A stretch of 64,000 bases of DNA from Pseudomonas sp. UYIF39 (GTDB lineage: Bacteria; Pseudomonadota; Gammaproteobacteria; Pseudomonadales; Pseudomonadaceae), in assembly GCF_029963765.1 (NCBI RefSeq), contig NZ_JALBYU010000004.1, positions 1 through 64,000 on the forward strand, written 5' to 3'. Positions 16,127 to 25,117 of this stretch are shown in pieces. The notes under the pieces are model-generated. The model saw only the letters and a program-made list of their open reading frames with translations. It was not told the DNA's origin and did not search any database. Numbering within the stretch: the first letter of the stretch is position 1; each line of letters begins with the position of its first letter. Both the position numbers and the translations under genes were made by a program.

Positions 16127-17902
16127 TCAACCGAACGTAAACGCATAAGCCGACACTCCGGGATCGAGAAACTCGATGCTGAAGGTCCGATCCGTCACGC
16201 CGCCGTTTTGGCGCACCAACTGGTACAAGCGTTGTTCAGTCACGCTGCCGCTGCCGTCGGGCGCCACGTCGGTACCGTGGGCATCGCCGGGGGCTTTTCC
16301 GTCAATCAACACTTTGAAACGCACCGGTTTACCGTGAGTGCCAGGCCCCAGCACCAGGTGCAGATCGCGGGCATGGAAGCGGTAGACGATGCGACTGGCC
16401 GGGGCGCTTGAAGTCGCCCGCTCTGAGCCGACATTCCATTGACCGCCCAGGCTCCAGTCGTTGAGTGCCAATTGCGACGGAGCGCTATAGGCCGACACCT
16501 TGTCCGGCACCAGGCTGGTTTCAGGCACGAAATGCTCGGCACGCTGGTAGCCGACATAGGTTTCCGGTGATTGCACTTCGTTCATGTCCGGGGCCAGTTG
16601 AACACCCTCGGCGCTGGCATTGATCAGACCGTCCGCGACCTTCACGGCACCTGCTTCGCGCAGCAGTTGCTGGATTACCCGCTCCGATTCGGCGTACTCG
16701 CCTTCGCCAAAGTGGTGATAACGAATGCGACCCTGAGCGTCGGCAAAATAGTGAGCCGGCCAGTATTCGTTGTTGAAAGCTCGCCAGATCTTGAAGTCAT
16801 TATCGATGGCCACTGGGTAGTTGATGCCCAGATCCTTCATCGCTTTGGTGACATTGCCTATGTCTCGTTCGAAAGCAAACTCGGGCGCATGGACACCAAT
16901 CACCACCAATCCCTGATCGCGGTACTTCTCGGCCCAAGCCTTCACATACGGCAGTGTGCGCAGACAGTTGATGCAGGAGTAAGTCCAGAAATCCACCAGC
17001 ACGACTTTGCCCTTCAAGGCCTGCACTGTGAGCGGTGGCGAGTTGAGCCATTGCACCGCGCCGTCCAGCGGTGGAAGGTTGCCTTCAATCGGCAGTGCGC
17101 CCGGCGCTTTGTCAGCCACTTTCATTGCACTTCCCGAGGCTGGAATCTGCGCCATCATCGCCCCGCTATTGCTCGGTGATTTTCCGGCCAGCCGTCCCAC
17201 CAACGCCTGTTCGATACCGCCAGTGGACGCCGTCGACACCCGCGCGAGAATCCCGGTGTCGAGCCCCAGGGCAATCGCCGCGACACCGGCCAGCATTGCG
17301 GCGCCCAGACCTCGACGCAGCCACTCGCCAGCGCCGATGGAACGCTTCATCGCCGCGAAGACTTTACCGCCCAGCAGTAGCGCCACGGCGAGGGAGGTTG
17401 CGGCACCCGCGGCGTAAGCCAGCAACAACAAGGTGGTTGCGATGCTTGCCCCTTGCAACGCTGCTCCTGTCAGCAACAGCCCCAGAATCGGCCCGGCGCA
17501 CGGAGCCCAGAGCAGGCCCGTGGCGACGCCGATCAGGAACGAAGCGCCGGGACGCGGCCGGGCATCGGCGCCCGCGGCTTCCGACAACCGGCTGCCCGCT
17601 GCCACCAGTGGCCGCGTCAGGCGCTCGGCCAGTCGCGGCAGCAACAGCGTCAGCCCGAACAGTGCAACGAACAGCAACGCGAGCCAGCGACCGTACTGAT
17701 TGACTTGCACCACCCAACCGCCACCCACCGCCGCCAACGAGGCGACGAGCGCGAAGGTCAGCGCCATGCCCGCCAATAGCGGCAACCCGCTCTTCATGAA
17801 CGGCTGCCCGGTGCGAGCGAAGACAAAGGGCAGTACCGGCAGGATGCACGGGCTGACAATCGTCAGCACACCACCGAGGTAAGCGAGGACTAGAAGCCAC
17901 AT
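16127..17902 (-). CDS. dipZ: DipZ-like thiol-disulfide transporter with TlpA domain
   Basis: Carries reducing power across the inner membrane. About 591 residues: an N-terminal CcdA/DsbD-type membrane domain with Cys19 (VSPCILP) and a second Cys in WAPCAGPILG near residue 160, then a TlpA/thioredoxin domain with WTYSCINCL near 308, then a C-terminal beta domain (VRFKVLIDGKAPGDAHG) as in DipZ. Start ATG 17902 (MWLLVLAYLGG) has an AGGT site; ATG 17917 is an alternative. It lies between msrB and msrA, so it is likely to reduce the exported Msr enzymes. Confidence 0.82.
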   Translation of the reverse strand: MWLLVLAYLGGVLTIVSPCILPVLPFVFARTGQPFMKSGLPLLAGMALTFALVASLAAVGGGWVVQVNQYGRWLALLFVALFGLTLLLPRLAERLTRPLVAAGSRLSEAAGADARPRPGASFLIGVATGLLWAPCAGPILGLLLTGAALQGASIATTLLLLAYAAGAATSLAVALLLGGKVFAAMKRSIGAGEWLRRGLGAAMLAGVAAIALGLDTGILARVSTASTGGIEQALVGRLAGKSPSNSGAMMAQIPASGSAMKVADKAPGALPIEGNLPPLDGAVQWLNSPPLTVQALKGKVVLVDFWTYSCINCLRTLPYVKAWAEKYRDQGLVVIGVHAPEFAFERDIGNVTKAMKDLGINYPVAIDNDFKIWRAFNNEYWPAHYFADAQGRIRYHHFGEGEYAESERVIQQLLREAGAVKVADGLINASAEGVQLAPDMNEVQSPETYVGYQRAEHFVPETSLVPDKVSAYSAPSQLALNDWSLGGQWNVGSERATSSAPASRIVYRFHARDLHLVLGPGTHGKPVRFKVLIDGKAPGDAHGTDVAPDGSGSVTEQRLYQLVRQNGGVTDRTFSIEFLDPGVSAYAFTFG

Positions 17903-17945
17903 AACGTCGACCTGCATAAATTGAGTGAAAGGGAGTACCCGCGGA

Positions 17946-18464
17946 TCAAGTCGCCTGCGGCACAAAAGTCATCGCCAGGCCGTTCATGCAGTAACGCAGA
18001 CCGGTGGGTTTGGGCCCATCGTCGAAGACGTGGCCCAGATGACCGCCACAACGCCGGCAGTGGACTTCTTCGCGCAGCACCCCGAAGGAGCGGTCCTGTC
18101 GAGTGGCCACAGCCTTGTCCAGCGGTGCCCAGAAGCTCGGCCAACCGGTGCGGCTGTCGAACTTGGTCGCGGAAGAAAACAGCGGCAGGTAGCAACCGGC
18201 ACAGGCAAACGTACCTTCACGGTGCTCGTTGTTCAGCGGGCTGCTGTAGGCCCGCTCAGTGCCCTCTTCGCGCAGGATTTCGTACTGCTCGGCGCTGAGC
18301 ATGGCGCGCCATTCGCTGTCACTGTGCGTCACTTCGAACACCTCCGCCGCGCTGGCGTTACTGACCAGTGCAGAACTCGCGGTAAATTTTGGCAATACAC
18401 CGATGACCAGGGCTGCAGCGCCTAGCCCGCCGCTTGTTACGAGAAACTGTCGCCGTGAAATCAT
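17946..18464 (-). CDS. msrB: exported peptide methionine-R-sulfoxide reductase
   Basis: Reduces the R-epimer of methionine sulfoxide. 172 residues. The N-terminus SRRQFLVTSGGLGAAALVIG is a probable Tat signal. Two CxxC zinc pairs (FACAGC and CRRCGG) and the catalytic Cys in RYCMNG near the C-terminus are intact. ATG 18464 follows GGAG. First gene of the minus-strand msrB-dipZ-msrA group; the two-component genes begin about 150 bp away on the other strand. A Tat-exported MsrB fits repair outside the cytoplasm. Confidence 0.88.
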   Translation of the reverse strand: MISRRQFLVTSGGLGAAALVIGVLPKFTASSALVSNASAAEVFEVTHSDSEWRAMLSAEQYEILREEGTERAYSSPLNNEHREGTFACAGCYLPLFSSATKFDSRTGWPSFWAPLDKAVATRQDRSFGVLREEVHCRRCGGHLGHVFDDGPKPTGLRYCMNGLAMTFVPQAT

Positions 18465-18532
18465 GGTCGTCTCCGAAAAATCCAGGTGCCTGTCATGGAA
18501 CACAGCCTAGGCTTGGGTTGATCGCCAAATCC

Positions 18533-18557
18533 TCACGAGAAGTTAAACAATTCGTGA
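18533..18557. promoter_or_regulatory. candidate operator in msrB / response regulator divergent region
   Basis: TCACGA and TCGTGA form a 6-bp inverted repeat 13 bp apart, between msrB and the response regulator. Such spacing suits a dimeric OmpR-type regulator, which would make this an autoregulatory and msr control site. Inference only. Confidence 0.35.
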
Positions 18558-18615
18558 TAACTCAGGCCCCGGAAAACCCGCACAATGCGCTCATTGCACC
18601 GAAGGATTGAGCTTG

Positions 18616-19332
18616 ATGGAACAGACCAAACGCGTCCTCGTGGTCGAGGACGACCTGCATATTGCCGACCTTATCTGCCTGCATCTACGCGATGAGCAGT
18701 TCGAGGTGGTGCACTGCGCCGATGGCGATGAAGGCATGCGGCGGCTGCAGCAAGGTAACTGGGACGCACTGATCCTCGACCTGATGCTTCCCGGCGTCGA
18801 CGGCCTGGAAATCTGCCGCCGCGCCCGCTCCATGGCCCGCTACACACCGATCATCATTACCAGTGCGCGCTCCAGCGAAGTGCATCGGATTCTCGGGCTC
18901 GAACTTGGCGCCGACGATTACCTGGCCAAACCCTTTTCCATGCTCGAACTGGTGGCCCGGGTCAAAGCGCTGTTGCGACGAGTCGACGCCATGGCCCGCA
19001 ACCTGAAAATGGACGCCGGCAGCCTGATCACGGACGGCCTCTCCATCGACCCGATCACGCGCGATGTGTCCCTTGACGGTCGCCGCCTCGACCTCACGCC
19101 ACGGGAGTTCGACCTGTTGTATTTCTTCGCCCGTCAGCCCGGCAAAGTGTTCTCGCGCATGGACCTGCTCAACGCCGTCTGGGGTTACAGCCATGAAGGC
19201 TACGAGCACACGGTCAACACTCACATCAACCGCCTGCGGGCAAAGATCGAGGCCGATCCGGCACAACCGGCGCGCATCCTCACGGTGTGGGGACGAGGCT
19301 ACAAATTCGCGGCCAGGGAGGAACAACCGTGA
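18616..19332 (+). CDS. OmpR-family response regulator
   Basis: 238 residues: receiver domain with phospho-acceptor Asp55 (LILDLMLPG) and KPFS, followed by a winged-helix DNA-binding domain (LTPREFDLLYFFARQPG ... NTHINRLRAKIE). ATG 18616 follows GAAGGA; a TTG at 18607 is less likely. Its stop overlaps the GTG of the kinase gene. It is divergent from msrB, so the msrB-dipZ-msrA operon is its probable target. The signal is unknown. Confidence 0.88.
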   Translation: MEQTKRVLVVEDDLHIADLICLHLRDEQFEVVHCADGDEGMRRLQQGNWDALILDLMLPGVDGLEICRRARSMARYTPIIITSARSSEVHRILGLELGADDYLAKPFSMLELVARVKALLRRVDAMARNLKMDAGSLITDGLSIDPITRDVSLDGRRLDLTPREFDLLYFFARQPGKVFSRMDLLNAVWGYSHEGYEHTVNTHINRLRAKIEADPAQPARILTVWGRGYKFAAREEQP

Positions 19333-20846
19333 GACTGACCCTGACTCAGCGCCTGTCCCTGGTTTTCGCCGCGTTGCTGCTGGTGTGCTGCGGCACGTCG
19401 GCATGGATGCAGGTGCGCTCCAACCAGATGCATGAACTGGAAGTGGTGCAAGGACTGTCGCGGGATCTGGCCCAGCACATCGCTCACGACACCGTGCTGA
19501 TGGACACCAAAGGCCTGATGCCCGACGCCGTGCGCGACCTGTTCAGCCAACTGATGCTGGTCAATCCCAGTGTCGAGGTCTATCTGCTCGACACAGAGGG
19601 CCGGATTGTCGGCAGTGCTGCGCCCGAGGGTCGGATACGCCGGGAGCGGGTCGATCTGGTGCCGATCCAGCGCCTGCTCAAGGGTTATGCCCTGCCGGTT
19701 CTCGGCGACGATCCACGCAGCGTGGATGGCCGCAAAGTGTTCAGCGCCGCGCCACTGCAGGTCAATGGAAAACCGGTGGGCTATCTCTATGTGGTGCTGC
19801 TCAGCGAAGAGCATGACCGCTTCGCCGAACGCGGCGCCACCAGCGCCGCCCTGAATACCGCGCTGTTGTCCATCGGGCTGGTGGCGTTGCTGTGCCTGAT
19901 TGCCGGTCTCACCGCATTCGCCCTCATCACCCGACCTTTGCGCCGTTTGACCGAAACCGTCAGCCAGTTCGACATTGATGGGGCTCCGGTAACGCCGCCT
20001 GCATCCGTCCCGGTGGAAAAAGCCGCCAGCCACGATGAAATTGCCATTCTCGACGCGACCTTCCGGCAGATGCAGGCGCGCCTCGGCGACCAATGGCGTT
20101 CGTTGACCCGCCAGGATCAGGAACGCCGTGAACTGGTGGCCAACATATCCCATGACCTGCGCACGCCTCTGGCCTCGCTGCACGGTTACCTGGAAACCTT
20201 GTCGCTCAAGGACGCCACGTTGTCTCCCGCCGACCGCCGCCGTTACCTGGGCATCGCGCTGGATCAAAGCCGCAAGGTCGGTGGACTGGCGCAATCGCTG
20301 CTGGAACTGGTGCGCCTGGAACATGGGTTCGTGCAACCGATACTGGAGCGTTTCTCTCTGACGGATCTGGTGCAGGACATTTTCCAAAAGTTCGAACTGA
20401 CCGCCGAGGCGCGCCAGGTCGAACTGAAGGCCACCTTCGCACCCAATGTTTCAGCAGCCTGCGCCGATCTTGGATTGATCGAGCGGGTGCTCACCAACCT
20501 CTTCGACAACGCCCTGCGCAACACCCCGCCAGGCGGAGAAATCGAGCTCAGCCTGCGCCCTCAAGGACCTTTTATCGAAGTGACCGTCAGCGACACCGGC
20601 CCCGGCATCACTGCCGAACTGCGCGAAGGTCTGTTCCTGCGCCCGTTCAACATTGGCGGCGCACGGCGTGACGGCGGACTGGGGTTGCGGATCGTGCACC
20701 GGATCCTGCAATTGCACGGCCGCGAGATCCAGCTGATTGACGTTCCCGGACGCGGTGCGACTTTCCGCTTTTCGTTGCCGGTGGATCAGCAAACGGCCGA
20801 GCAATTGGCGGTTCGGTCGATGAATCTGAATACACTGGCGAAATAG
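19329..20846 (+). CDS. sensor histidine kinase
   Basis: About 505 residues starting with GTG 19329, which overlaps the regulator's TGA. One membrane segment at each end of a roughly 130-residue periplasmic sensor region, then HAMP, HisKA with His275 (ANISHDLRTP) and HATPase (FDNALRNTP, DTGPGI, GLGLRIV). The periplasmic domain resembles none I can name. Placed beside exported msr genes, it may sense oxidative or thiol stress outside the cytoplasm. The HisKA-HATPase motifs are intact. Confidence 0.87.
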   Translation: MRLTLTQRLSLVFAALLLVCCGTSAWMQVRSNQMHELEVVQGLSRDLAQHIAHDTVLMDTKGLMPDAVRDLFSQLMLVNPSVEVYLLDTEGRIVGSAAPEGRIRRERVDLVPIQRLLKGYALPVLGDDPRSVDGRKVFSAAPLQVNGKPVGYLYVVLLSEEHDRFAERGATSAALNTALLSIGLVALLCLIAGLTAFALITRPLRRLTETVSQFDIDGAPVTPPASVPVEKAASHDEIAILDATFRQMQARLGDQWRSLTRQDQERRELVANISHDLRTPLASLHGYLETLSLKDATLSPADRRRYLGIALDQSRKVGGLAQSLLELVRLEHGFVQPILERFSLTDLVQDIFQKFELTAEARQVELKATFAPNVSAACADLGLIERVLTNLFDNALRNTPPGGEIELSLRPQGPFIEVTVSDTGPGITAELREGLFLRPFNIGGARRDGGLGLRIVHRILQLHGREIQLIDVPGRGATFRFSLPVDQQTAEQLAVRSMNLNTLAK

Positions 20847-20910
20847 TCGACTGCCTGGGCTACAGCAACGGCTAATATCCTGACACCCATTTCGGCAAGG
20901 ACGCTGCGCG

Positions 20911-21426
20911 ATGCTCAACACCCTGCAAAACACCCCATTGTGGGTCTACGCGATTTTTCTGCTGCTGTGCTACTACGGCGTCAAAGCCCTGTCCCCGACG
21001 GGTGAAAGCAAAACTTCATTACTCGTCACGCCGCCGATTTTGCTGGGCTGGTCCCTGTATTCGCTGAATCTGACGCTGAATCCGCAGCTATCAGTTAGCT
21101 GCTGGCTGGGCGCTGTTATCCTGGGCAGTCTCGTGGCGCTGCTGATTTTCCCACGCAAGGGCATTGAGCTGGATGATCGGCAAACCGGCCTGATCGTGCC
21201 GGGCACAGCAAAAACCCTGGTGCTCTACCTACTGTTTTTCGCGGTGAACTATTACTTCGGCTACCAGGATGACGTTCACCCGGAGCTGGCCGCCACCCTT
21301 GAGATGTTGCTGCTCAAGGCGTCGGCTTCCGGTTTTGTCTGTGGACTGATCAGCGGTCGGGCGTTGAAGTTTTATCGGCTACTGCTGACACTTCAGGCAA
21401 AACGCCCCCAGATAGCCGCCGGTTAA
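20911..21426 (+). CDS. uncharacterised multi-span membrane protein
   Basis: 171 residues with about four to five hydrophobic segments (LWVYAIFLLLCYYGVKAL, LGWSLYSL, LGAVILGSLVALLIF, LVLYLLFFAVNYYFGY). It resembles DUF6622-type proteins of Pseudomonas, whose role is unknown. Separate from the kinase gene by 64 bp; probably its own transcript. No catalytic motif is evident. Confidence 0.65.
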   Translation: MLNTLQNTPLWVYAIFLLLCYYGVKALSPTGESKTSLLVTPPILLGWSLYSLNLTLNPQLSVSCWLGAVILGSLVALLIFPRKGIELDDRQTGLIVPGTAKTLVLYLLFFAVNYYFGYQDDVHPELAATLEMLLLKASASGFVCGLISGRALKFYRLLLTLQAKRPQIAAG

Positions 21427-21563
21427 AAGCCGCTGTACCAAAAATGATGACCAGCCGCCTGTTCATCCGTGACAACGCCGCCTCGGTCCAATAGATTAGG
21501 CGGCCTGAAAAGGCCCTGTGCTTTCTCGCCTCAATCCAAGTTAAAAGAAGTAGTGAAATTTCA

Positions 21564-22268
21564 ATGTCCGATTCCAATACCGCTGAATCCGTAGTCACCT
21601 TGTCGTCCAAAGCGGAATACGAAAACTCCATCAATCTTTCACAGCACGTGCCCCAGGCCAAGACCATCAGCGAGATGGTCCTGGACGCTTTCCAGTCCAC
21701 CCGGGAAAGCGACCAGATCCGCGAGCTGCGCGCCGCGATTCGCCAGGCTCACGACAGCTTCGACGACGATAAAGCCTACGAATTGATGGGCGAACTCAAG
21801 CAACTCAAAGACGCCGAGACTGCCGACATTGCAGCCCTGGAAGACTTGAGCAGCAAATTCCCGATCAGCCGGATTCTCTCCAGCTTCAAGGACGACCCGG
21901 CATTTCAGGAGTTGGTCTATGGCCTCGCAATGAAAGTGCTGAACCAGACCCACCAGGCCATCAGCAACCCAAGCAGTGGCAAAAGCAAGGCTGCTCGCGC
22001 CAAGAAAGATGTCGAAGTGTTCACCATCAGCAAAGACGGTATCAACGTGACGTTGCCGCTGCGCACCCCGCGTTCGCGACTGAACGTTGACCGTGAAGCG
22101 CTGGAGTTCCTGGGCTTCACCTTCGTCGGCGAAGGCGAAGAAGCGGAGCTGGAAAGCGAGACGTTCCTGGACAATGCCGGGGCCGAACAAGCGGTTAACC
22201 GCAAGAACATCATCACCGCGCTTCAGCAGCAAACCGCGTTCGATGGGTACAGCATCGCCGCGCAGTGA
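21564..22268 (+). CDS. uncharacterised acidic helical protein
   Basis: 234 residues, no signal or membrane segment. Residues 34-85 are charged and helical (TRESDQIRELRAAIRQAHD), and the C-terminal third has a beta-rich segment (DVEVFTISKDGINVTLPL). A basic SGKSKAARAKKD linker lies in between. The family is not recognised. It is well framed: a ribosome-site-like AAGAAG precedes it and a strong terminator follows at 22289-22321. It could bind nucleic acid or act as a structural factor, but that is a guess. Confidence 0.65.
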   Translation: MSDSNTAESVVTLSSKAEYENSINLSQHVPQAKTISEMVLDAFQSTRESDQIRELRAAIRQAHDSFDDDKAYELMGELKQLKDAETADIAALEDLSSKFPISRILSSFKDDPAFQELVYGLAMKVLNQTHQAISNPSSGKSKAARAKKDVEVFTISKDGINVTLPLRTPRSRLNVDREALEFLGFTFVGEGEEAELESETFLDNAGAEQAVNRKNIITALQQQTAFDGYSIAAQ

Positions 22269-22288
22269 CACACGCCGTCGATGACTGA

Positions 22289-22321
22289 AAAGGCCCGCAC
22301 TGAGATTCAGCGCGGGCCTTT
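22289..22321 (+). terminator. rho-independent terminator
   Basis: AAAGGCCCGC pairs with GCGGGCCTTT across a 13-base loop, followed by TCTATT. It ends the unknown gene at 21564-22268 and faces the convergent RidA gene. Confidence 0.7.
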
Positions 22322-22342
22322 CTATTGCCTGCAGGTTCATCG

Positions 22343-22837
22343 TTAGAGCGTTGATGGCCGTATCGCCACGATCATGTCAACTTCAATGGCTGCGTCTTTC
22401 GGCAGTTGATAAACGCCGATCGTGGTTCGTGTATGTTTACCGGCATCGCCCAGTACGTGACTGAAGACGTCCGACGCACCGTTGGCCACTTCGCTCAAAT
22501 CGACAAAATCCGCGGTGGACTTTATGTAAACCGTGACGCGCAATAGCGACTTGATCTTGTCCAGCGAACCGATGGAATCAACAATCAATGCCAGACCGCG
22601 CAACGCACTGATGCTGGCAGCGCTCTGTGCATCTGCCAGCGTCAGATCCAGGCCTACCCTGCCCGGATACTTAATTTCACCGTTCATCCGCGGCACCAGA
22701 CCGCTGACGTAAAGCTCATCGTGATGCCGCACCAACAACGCGTAATGCCCGCCGGCCGTATTCTCACCGTAGATGTCGTAACCGAGCTCTTTTGCCAGCG
22801 CGATGAATCGTTCATCACAGGTCATATGTTCAGTCAT
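22343..22837 (-). CDS. RidA/YjgF family protein
   Basis: 164 residues of the RidA fold (LYVSGLVPRMNGEIKYPG, then VTVYIKSTADF, then TTIGVYQLP and EVDMIV). Known RidA proteins hydrolyse reactive enamines and imines; this longer form may have another substrate. ATG 22837 follows a GGGGGAGAG site. A longer reading adds only a few unlikely residues. It stands alone, convergent with the preceding unknown gene. Confidence 0.7.
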   Translation of the reverse strand: MTEHMTCDERFIALAKELGYDIYGENTAGGHYALLVRHHDELYVSGLVPRMNGEIKYPGRVGLDLTLADAQSAASISALRGLALIVDSIGSLDKIKSLLRVTVYIKSTADFVDLSEVANGASDVFSHVLGDAGKHTRTTIGVYQLPKDAAIEVDMIVAIRPSTL

Positions 22838-22940
22838 CTCTCCCCCTCGACCAAAAATTGGATCCATTTTTTTGACAGATTAGCCCAAAGATCTCGACTC
22901 GGGGGCTGGCCTATGAAAATCAGCCTGGATCAAATTGATG

Positions 22941-23051
22941 TCCCTTAGATTCAGCAAAGCGCCGGACGCTAGCCACTTCCTGCGTTTCAACGTGGCGCAC
23001 AGCGATAACAGCCAGGTGCGGGAACGGGTTTTTCGGTTGCTCGATAGTTGA
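22941..23051 (+). pseudogene. 3' remnant of PLP-dependent (MocR-like) gene
   Basis: A frame that opens only after a stop at about 22912 reads LRFSKAPDASHFLRFNVAHS and ends RVFRLLDS at TGA 23049-23051. The HFLRFNVAHSDN pattern is like the C-terminus of GntR/MocR-type aminotransferase regulators. Upstream sequence no longer matches, so the body of the gene is gone. Identity is by recognition and moderate only. Confidence 0.4.
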
Positions 23052-23078
23052 GTTTTCCTGATAGACCGCGGTGCGGCC

Positions 23079-23170
23079 TTCGCGAGCAGGCTCGCTCCCA
23101 CAGGGGTTCAGCGTCGTACCCATAACTCGCGGCAACGCAGATCCAGTGGGAGCGTGCCTGCTCGCGAATA
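23079..23170. repeat. inverted REP pair
   Basis: CGCGAGCAGGCTCGCTCCCAC and the reverse complement GTGGGAGCGTGCCTGCTCGCG (one mismatch) flank about 45 bp. It lies between the gene remnant and the cyo terminator. Confidence 0.7.
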
Positions 23171-23200
23171 GGGCAACTCGGTCCACCAGCGCCCCAATAA

Positions 23201-23233
23201 AAAACCCCGCGTTTCTTTCGAAGGCGGGGTTTT
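23201..23233 (-). terminator. terminator of cyo operon
   Basis: AAAACCCCGC pairs with GCGGGGTTTT. A-runs on the left and T-runs on the right make it work in both directions, so it can end the minus-strand cyoABCDE transcript. Confidence 0.75.
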
Positions 23234-23252
23234 TCTTTACAGCATCCGACGC

Positions 23253-24140
23253 TTAAGGCGCGTACGTCAGCAACAGCTCACTCGGCACTTTAAAGTCCAG
23301 CGACATCATCACGCTCAACGCGGTAATGGTGAAGATCGAGAACACGAACAGCTTGCGTGCCCAGACCGTGTCATCCACTGCCTTGTAGCCGGTCCAGGCC
23401 ATGTACAACCAGTACATGCCCATGGCCGCGGCGACGGCGAGGTAGCTCATGCCGGCGTAGCCGCTGAAGGTCAGCATCAAGGTCGCCACGAGGAACGCCA
23501 GGATGTAGAGCAGAATGTGCTTCTTGGCCACTTCAATCCCGCGCTTCACCGGCAACACCGGAATCGATGCAGCCAGGTAATCGTTGAAGCGGAAGATCGC
23601 GATGGCGTAGGAATGCGGCATCTGCCACAGGCTGAACATCACCAGCAACGTCAGTGCGGCCATGTCGAAGCTGTTCGTCACAGCGACGTAGCCAATCACC
23701 GGCGGCATGGCCCCTGACAGACTGCCCACCAGCGTGCCGTGAACCGACTTGCGCTTGAGGTACAGGCTGTAGAAACCGACGTAGATGACAAAGCCGATCA
23801 CCGCGAACAAAGCGGCTAACGGGTTGGCCACTTTGTACAACAGTGCAACGCCGAAAACACCCAGGACGGTCGCAAAAGCCAGGGCCAGTTTCAGGGAGAT
23901 CAAGCCCTGGACCAGCGCCCGGTTTTTGGTGCGTTCCATCTTCAGGTCGATGTCGCGGTCGATGCAGTTGTTGAACACGCAACCGGAAGCCACCACCAGC
24001 GACGTGCCGATCATGGCGGCCAGGAAAATGGCCAGATCGACATGCCCTTTCGAGGCCAGGAAAAATCCGCCCGCCACAGAAAGCACGTTACCGAAAATGA
24101 TCCCCGGTTTGGTGATTTGGATAAAGTGCTTAAAGGACAT
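23253..24140 (-). CDS. cyoE: protoheme IX farnesyltransferase
   Basis: Makes heme O for the cyo oxidase by adding a farnesyl group to protoheme. 295 residues with several membrane spans and the prenyltransferase motif [18 protein letters not shown] near residues 60-80. Start ATG 24140 ([18 protein letters not shown]) is the family N-terminus; a longer reading overlaps cyoD. Last gene of cyoABCDE, 11 bp after cyoD. Confidence 0.92.
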   Translation of the reverse strand: MSFKHFIQITKPGIIFGNVLSVAGGFFLASKGHVDLAIFLAAMIGTSLVVASGCVFNNCIDRDIDLKMERTKNRALVQGLISLKLALAFATVLGVFGVALLYKVANPLAALFAVIGFVIYVGFYSLYLKRKSVHGTLVGSLSGAMPPVIGYVAVTNSFDMAALTLLVMFSLWQMPHSYAIAIFRFNDYLAASIPVLPVKRGIEVAKKHILLYILAFLVATLMLTFSGYAGMSYLAVAAAMGMYWLYMAWTGYKAVDDTVWARKLFVFSIFTITALSVMMSLDFKVPSELLLTYAP

Positions 24141-24151
24141 CCGGACTTTCC

Positions 24152-24487
24152 TCAGTGCGCCATCATGTTGGTGTGGATGCTGTACATGATCCACAGCGAC
24201 AGGCCTACCAACAGAACGATTACCAGTGCAGCGAAGACAAACGCGATCACGTTGTTACGCTGGGCAGCGGAGCGGTCCAGGTGGAGGAAGTACACCAGGT
24301 GCACCAGCACCTGGATCACTGCGAAGGCCAGTACGATCCACAGGGTCAGGGCTTTCGGCAGCGATGGGTACATCACCAGGCCGAAAGGAATGACCGTCAG
24401 GATCACCGACAGAATGAAACCGATAGCGTAAGACTTGACGCTGCCGTGGCTGGCGTCGTGGCTATCGTGGGAATGAGCGTTAGCCAT
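24152..24487 (-). CDS. cyoD: cytochrome o ubiquinol oxidase subunit IV
   Basis: Small membrane subunit thought to stabilise the oxidase. 111 residues with three hydrophobic segments after a His/Ser-rich N-terminus ([11 protein letters not shown]). It begins directly after the cyoC stop with no gap, so it probably relies on translational coupling. It lies in the conserved cyo order. Confidence 0.92.
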   Translation of the reverse strand: MANAHSHDSHDASHGSVKSYAIGFILSVILTVIPFGLVMYPSLPKALTLWIVLAFAVIQVLVHLVYFLHLDRSAAQRNNVIAFVFAALVIVLLVGLSLWIMYSIHTNMMAH

Positions 24488-25114
24488 TTACATAGTCCCC
24501 ATCAGATAAACAACGGTGAATACGCAGATCCACACCACATCCAGGAAGTGCCAGAACAGGCTCAGGCAGCTCAGACGGGTCTTGTTGGTCGCCGTCAGGC
24601 CGTTTTTCTGCACCTGGTACATCATGATCGCCATCCAGATCAGACCGCTGGTCACGTGCAGACCGTGGGTGCCGACCAGGGTGAAGAACCCGGACAGGAA
24701 GCCGCTGCGGCTAGGACCGAAGCCCTCGGAGATCAGCATGTGGAACTCGTTGATCTCCATGCCGATGAAGCCGGCACCGAACAGGAAGGTCATGCCCAGC
24801 CAGCCCAGGACCTGGTTCTTCTTGCCCTTGAACAACGCCAGCATGGCGAAGCCGTAGGTGATCGAACTGAACAGCAGCAGAGCGGTTTCGCCCAGTACGT
24901 ATGGCAGCTCGAAGATGTCGTGGCCCGACGGGCCACCCGCTACGTTGTTAACCAGTACCGCGTACGCCGCGAAGATCGACGCAAACAGAATGCAGTCGGT
25001 CATCAGGTAGAGCCAGAAACCGAATACGGTCATCTCGCCCGAGTCGTGGTGATGGTCGTCGTGCCCATGGTCCGTGCCATGGGCGTGTCCAGCAGTGGTC
25101 ACTAAGTTCGACAT
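24488..25114 (-). CDS. cyoC: cytochrome o ubiquinol oxidase subunit III
   Basis: 208 residues, five predicted membrane spans and a His-rich N-terminus ([14 protein letters not shown]). Subunit III of heme-copper quinol oxidases. LVGTHGLHV and [12 protein letters not shown] are family segments. cyoD follows with no gap; cyoB precedes by three bases. Confidence 0.92.
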   Translation of the reverse strand: MSNLVTTAGHAHGTDHGHDDHHHDSGEMTVFGFWLYLMTDCILFASIFAAYAVLVNNVAGGPSGHDIFELPYVLGETALLLFSSITYGFAMLALFKGKKNQVLGWLGMTFLFGAGFIGMEINEFHMLISEGFGPSRSGFLSGFFTLVGTHGLHVTSGLIWMAIMMYQVQKNGLTATNKTRLSCLSLFWHFLDVVWICVFTVVYLMGTM

Positions 25115-25117
25115 GGT

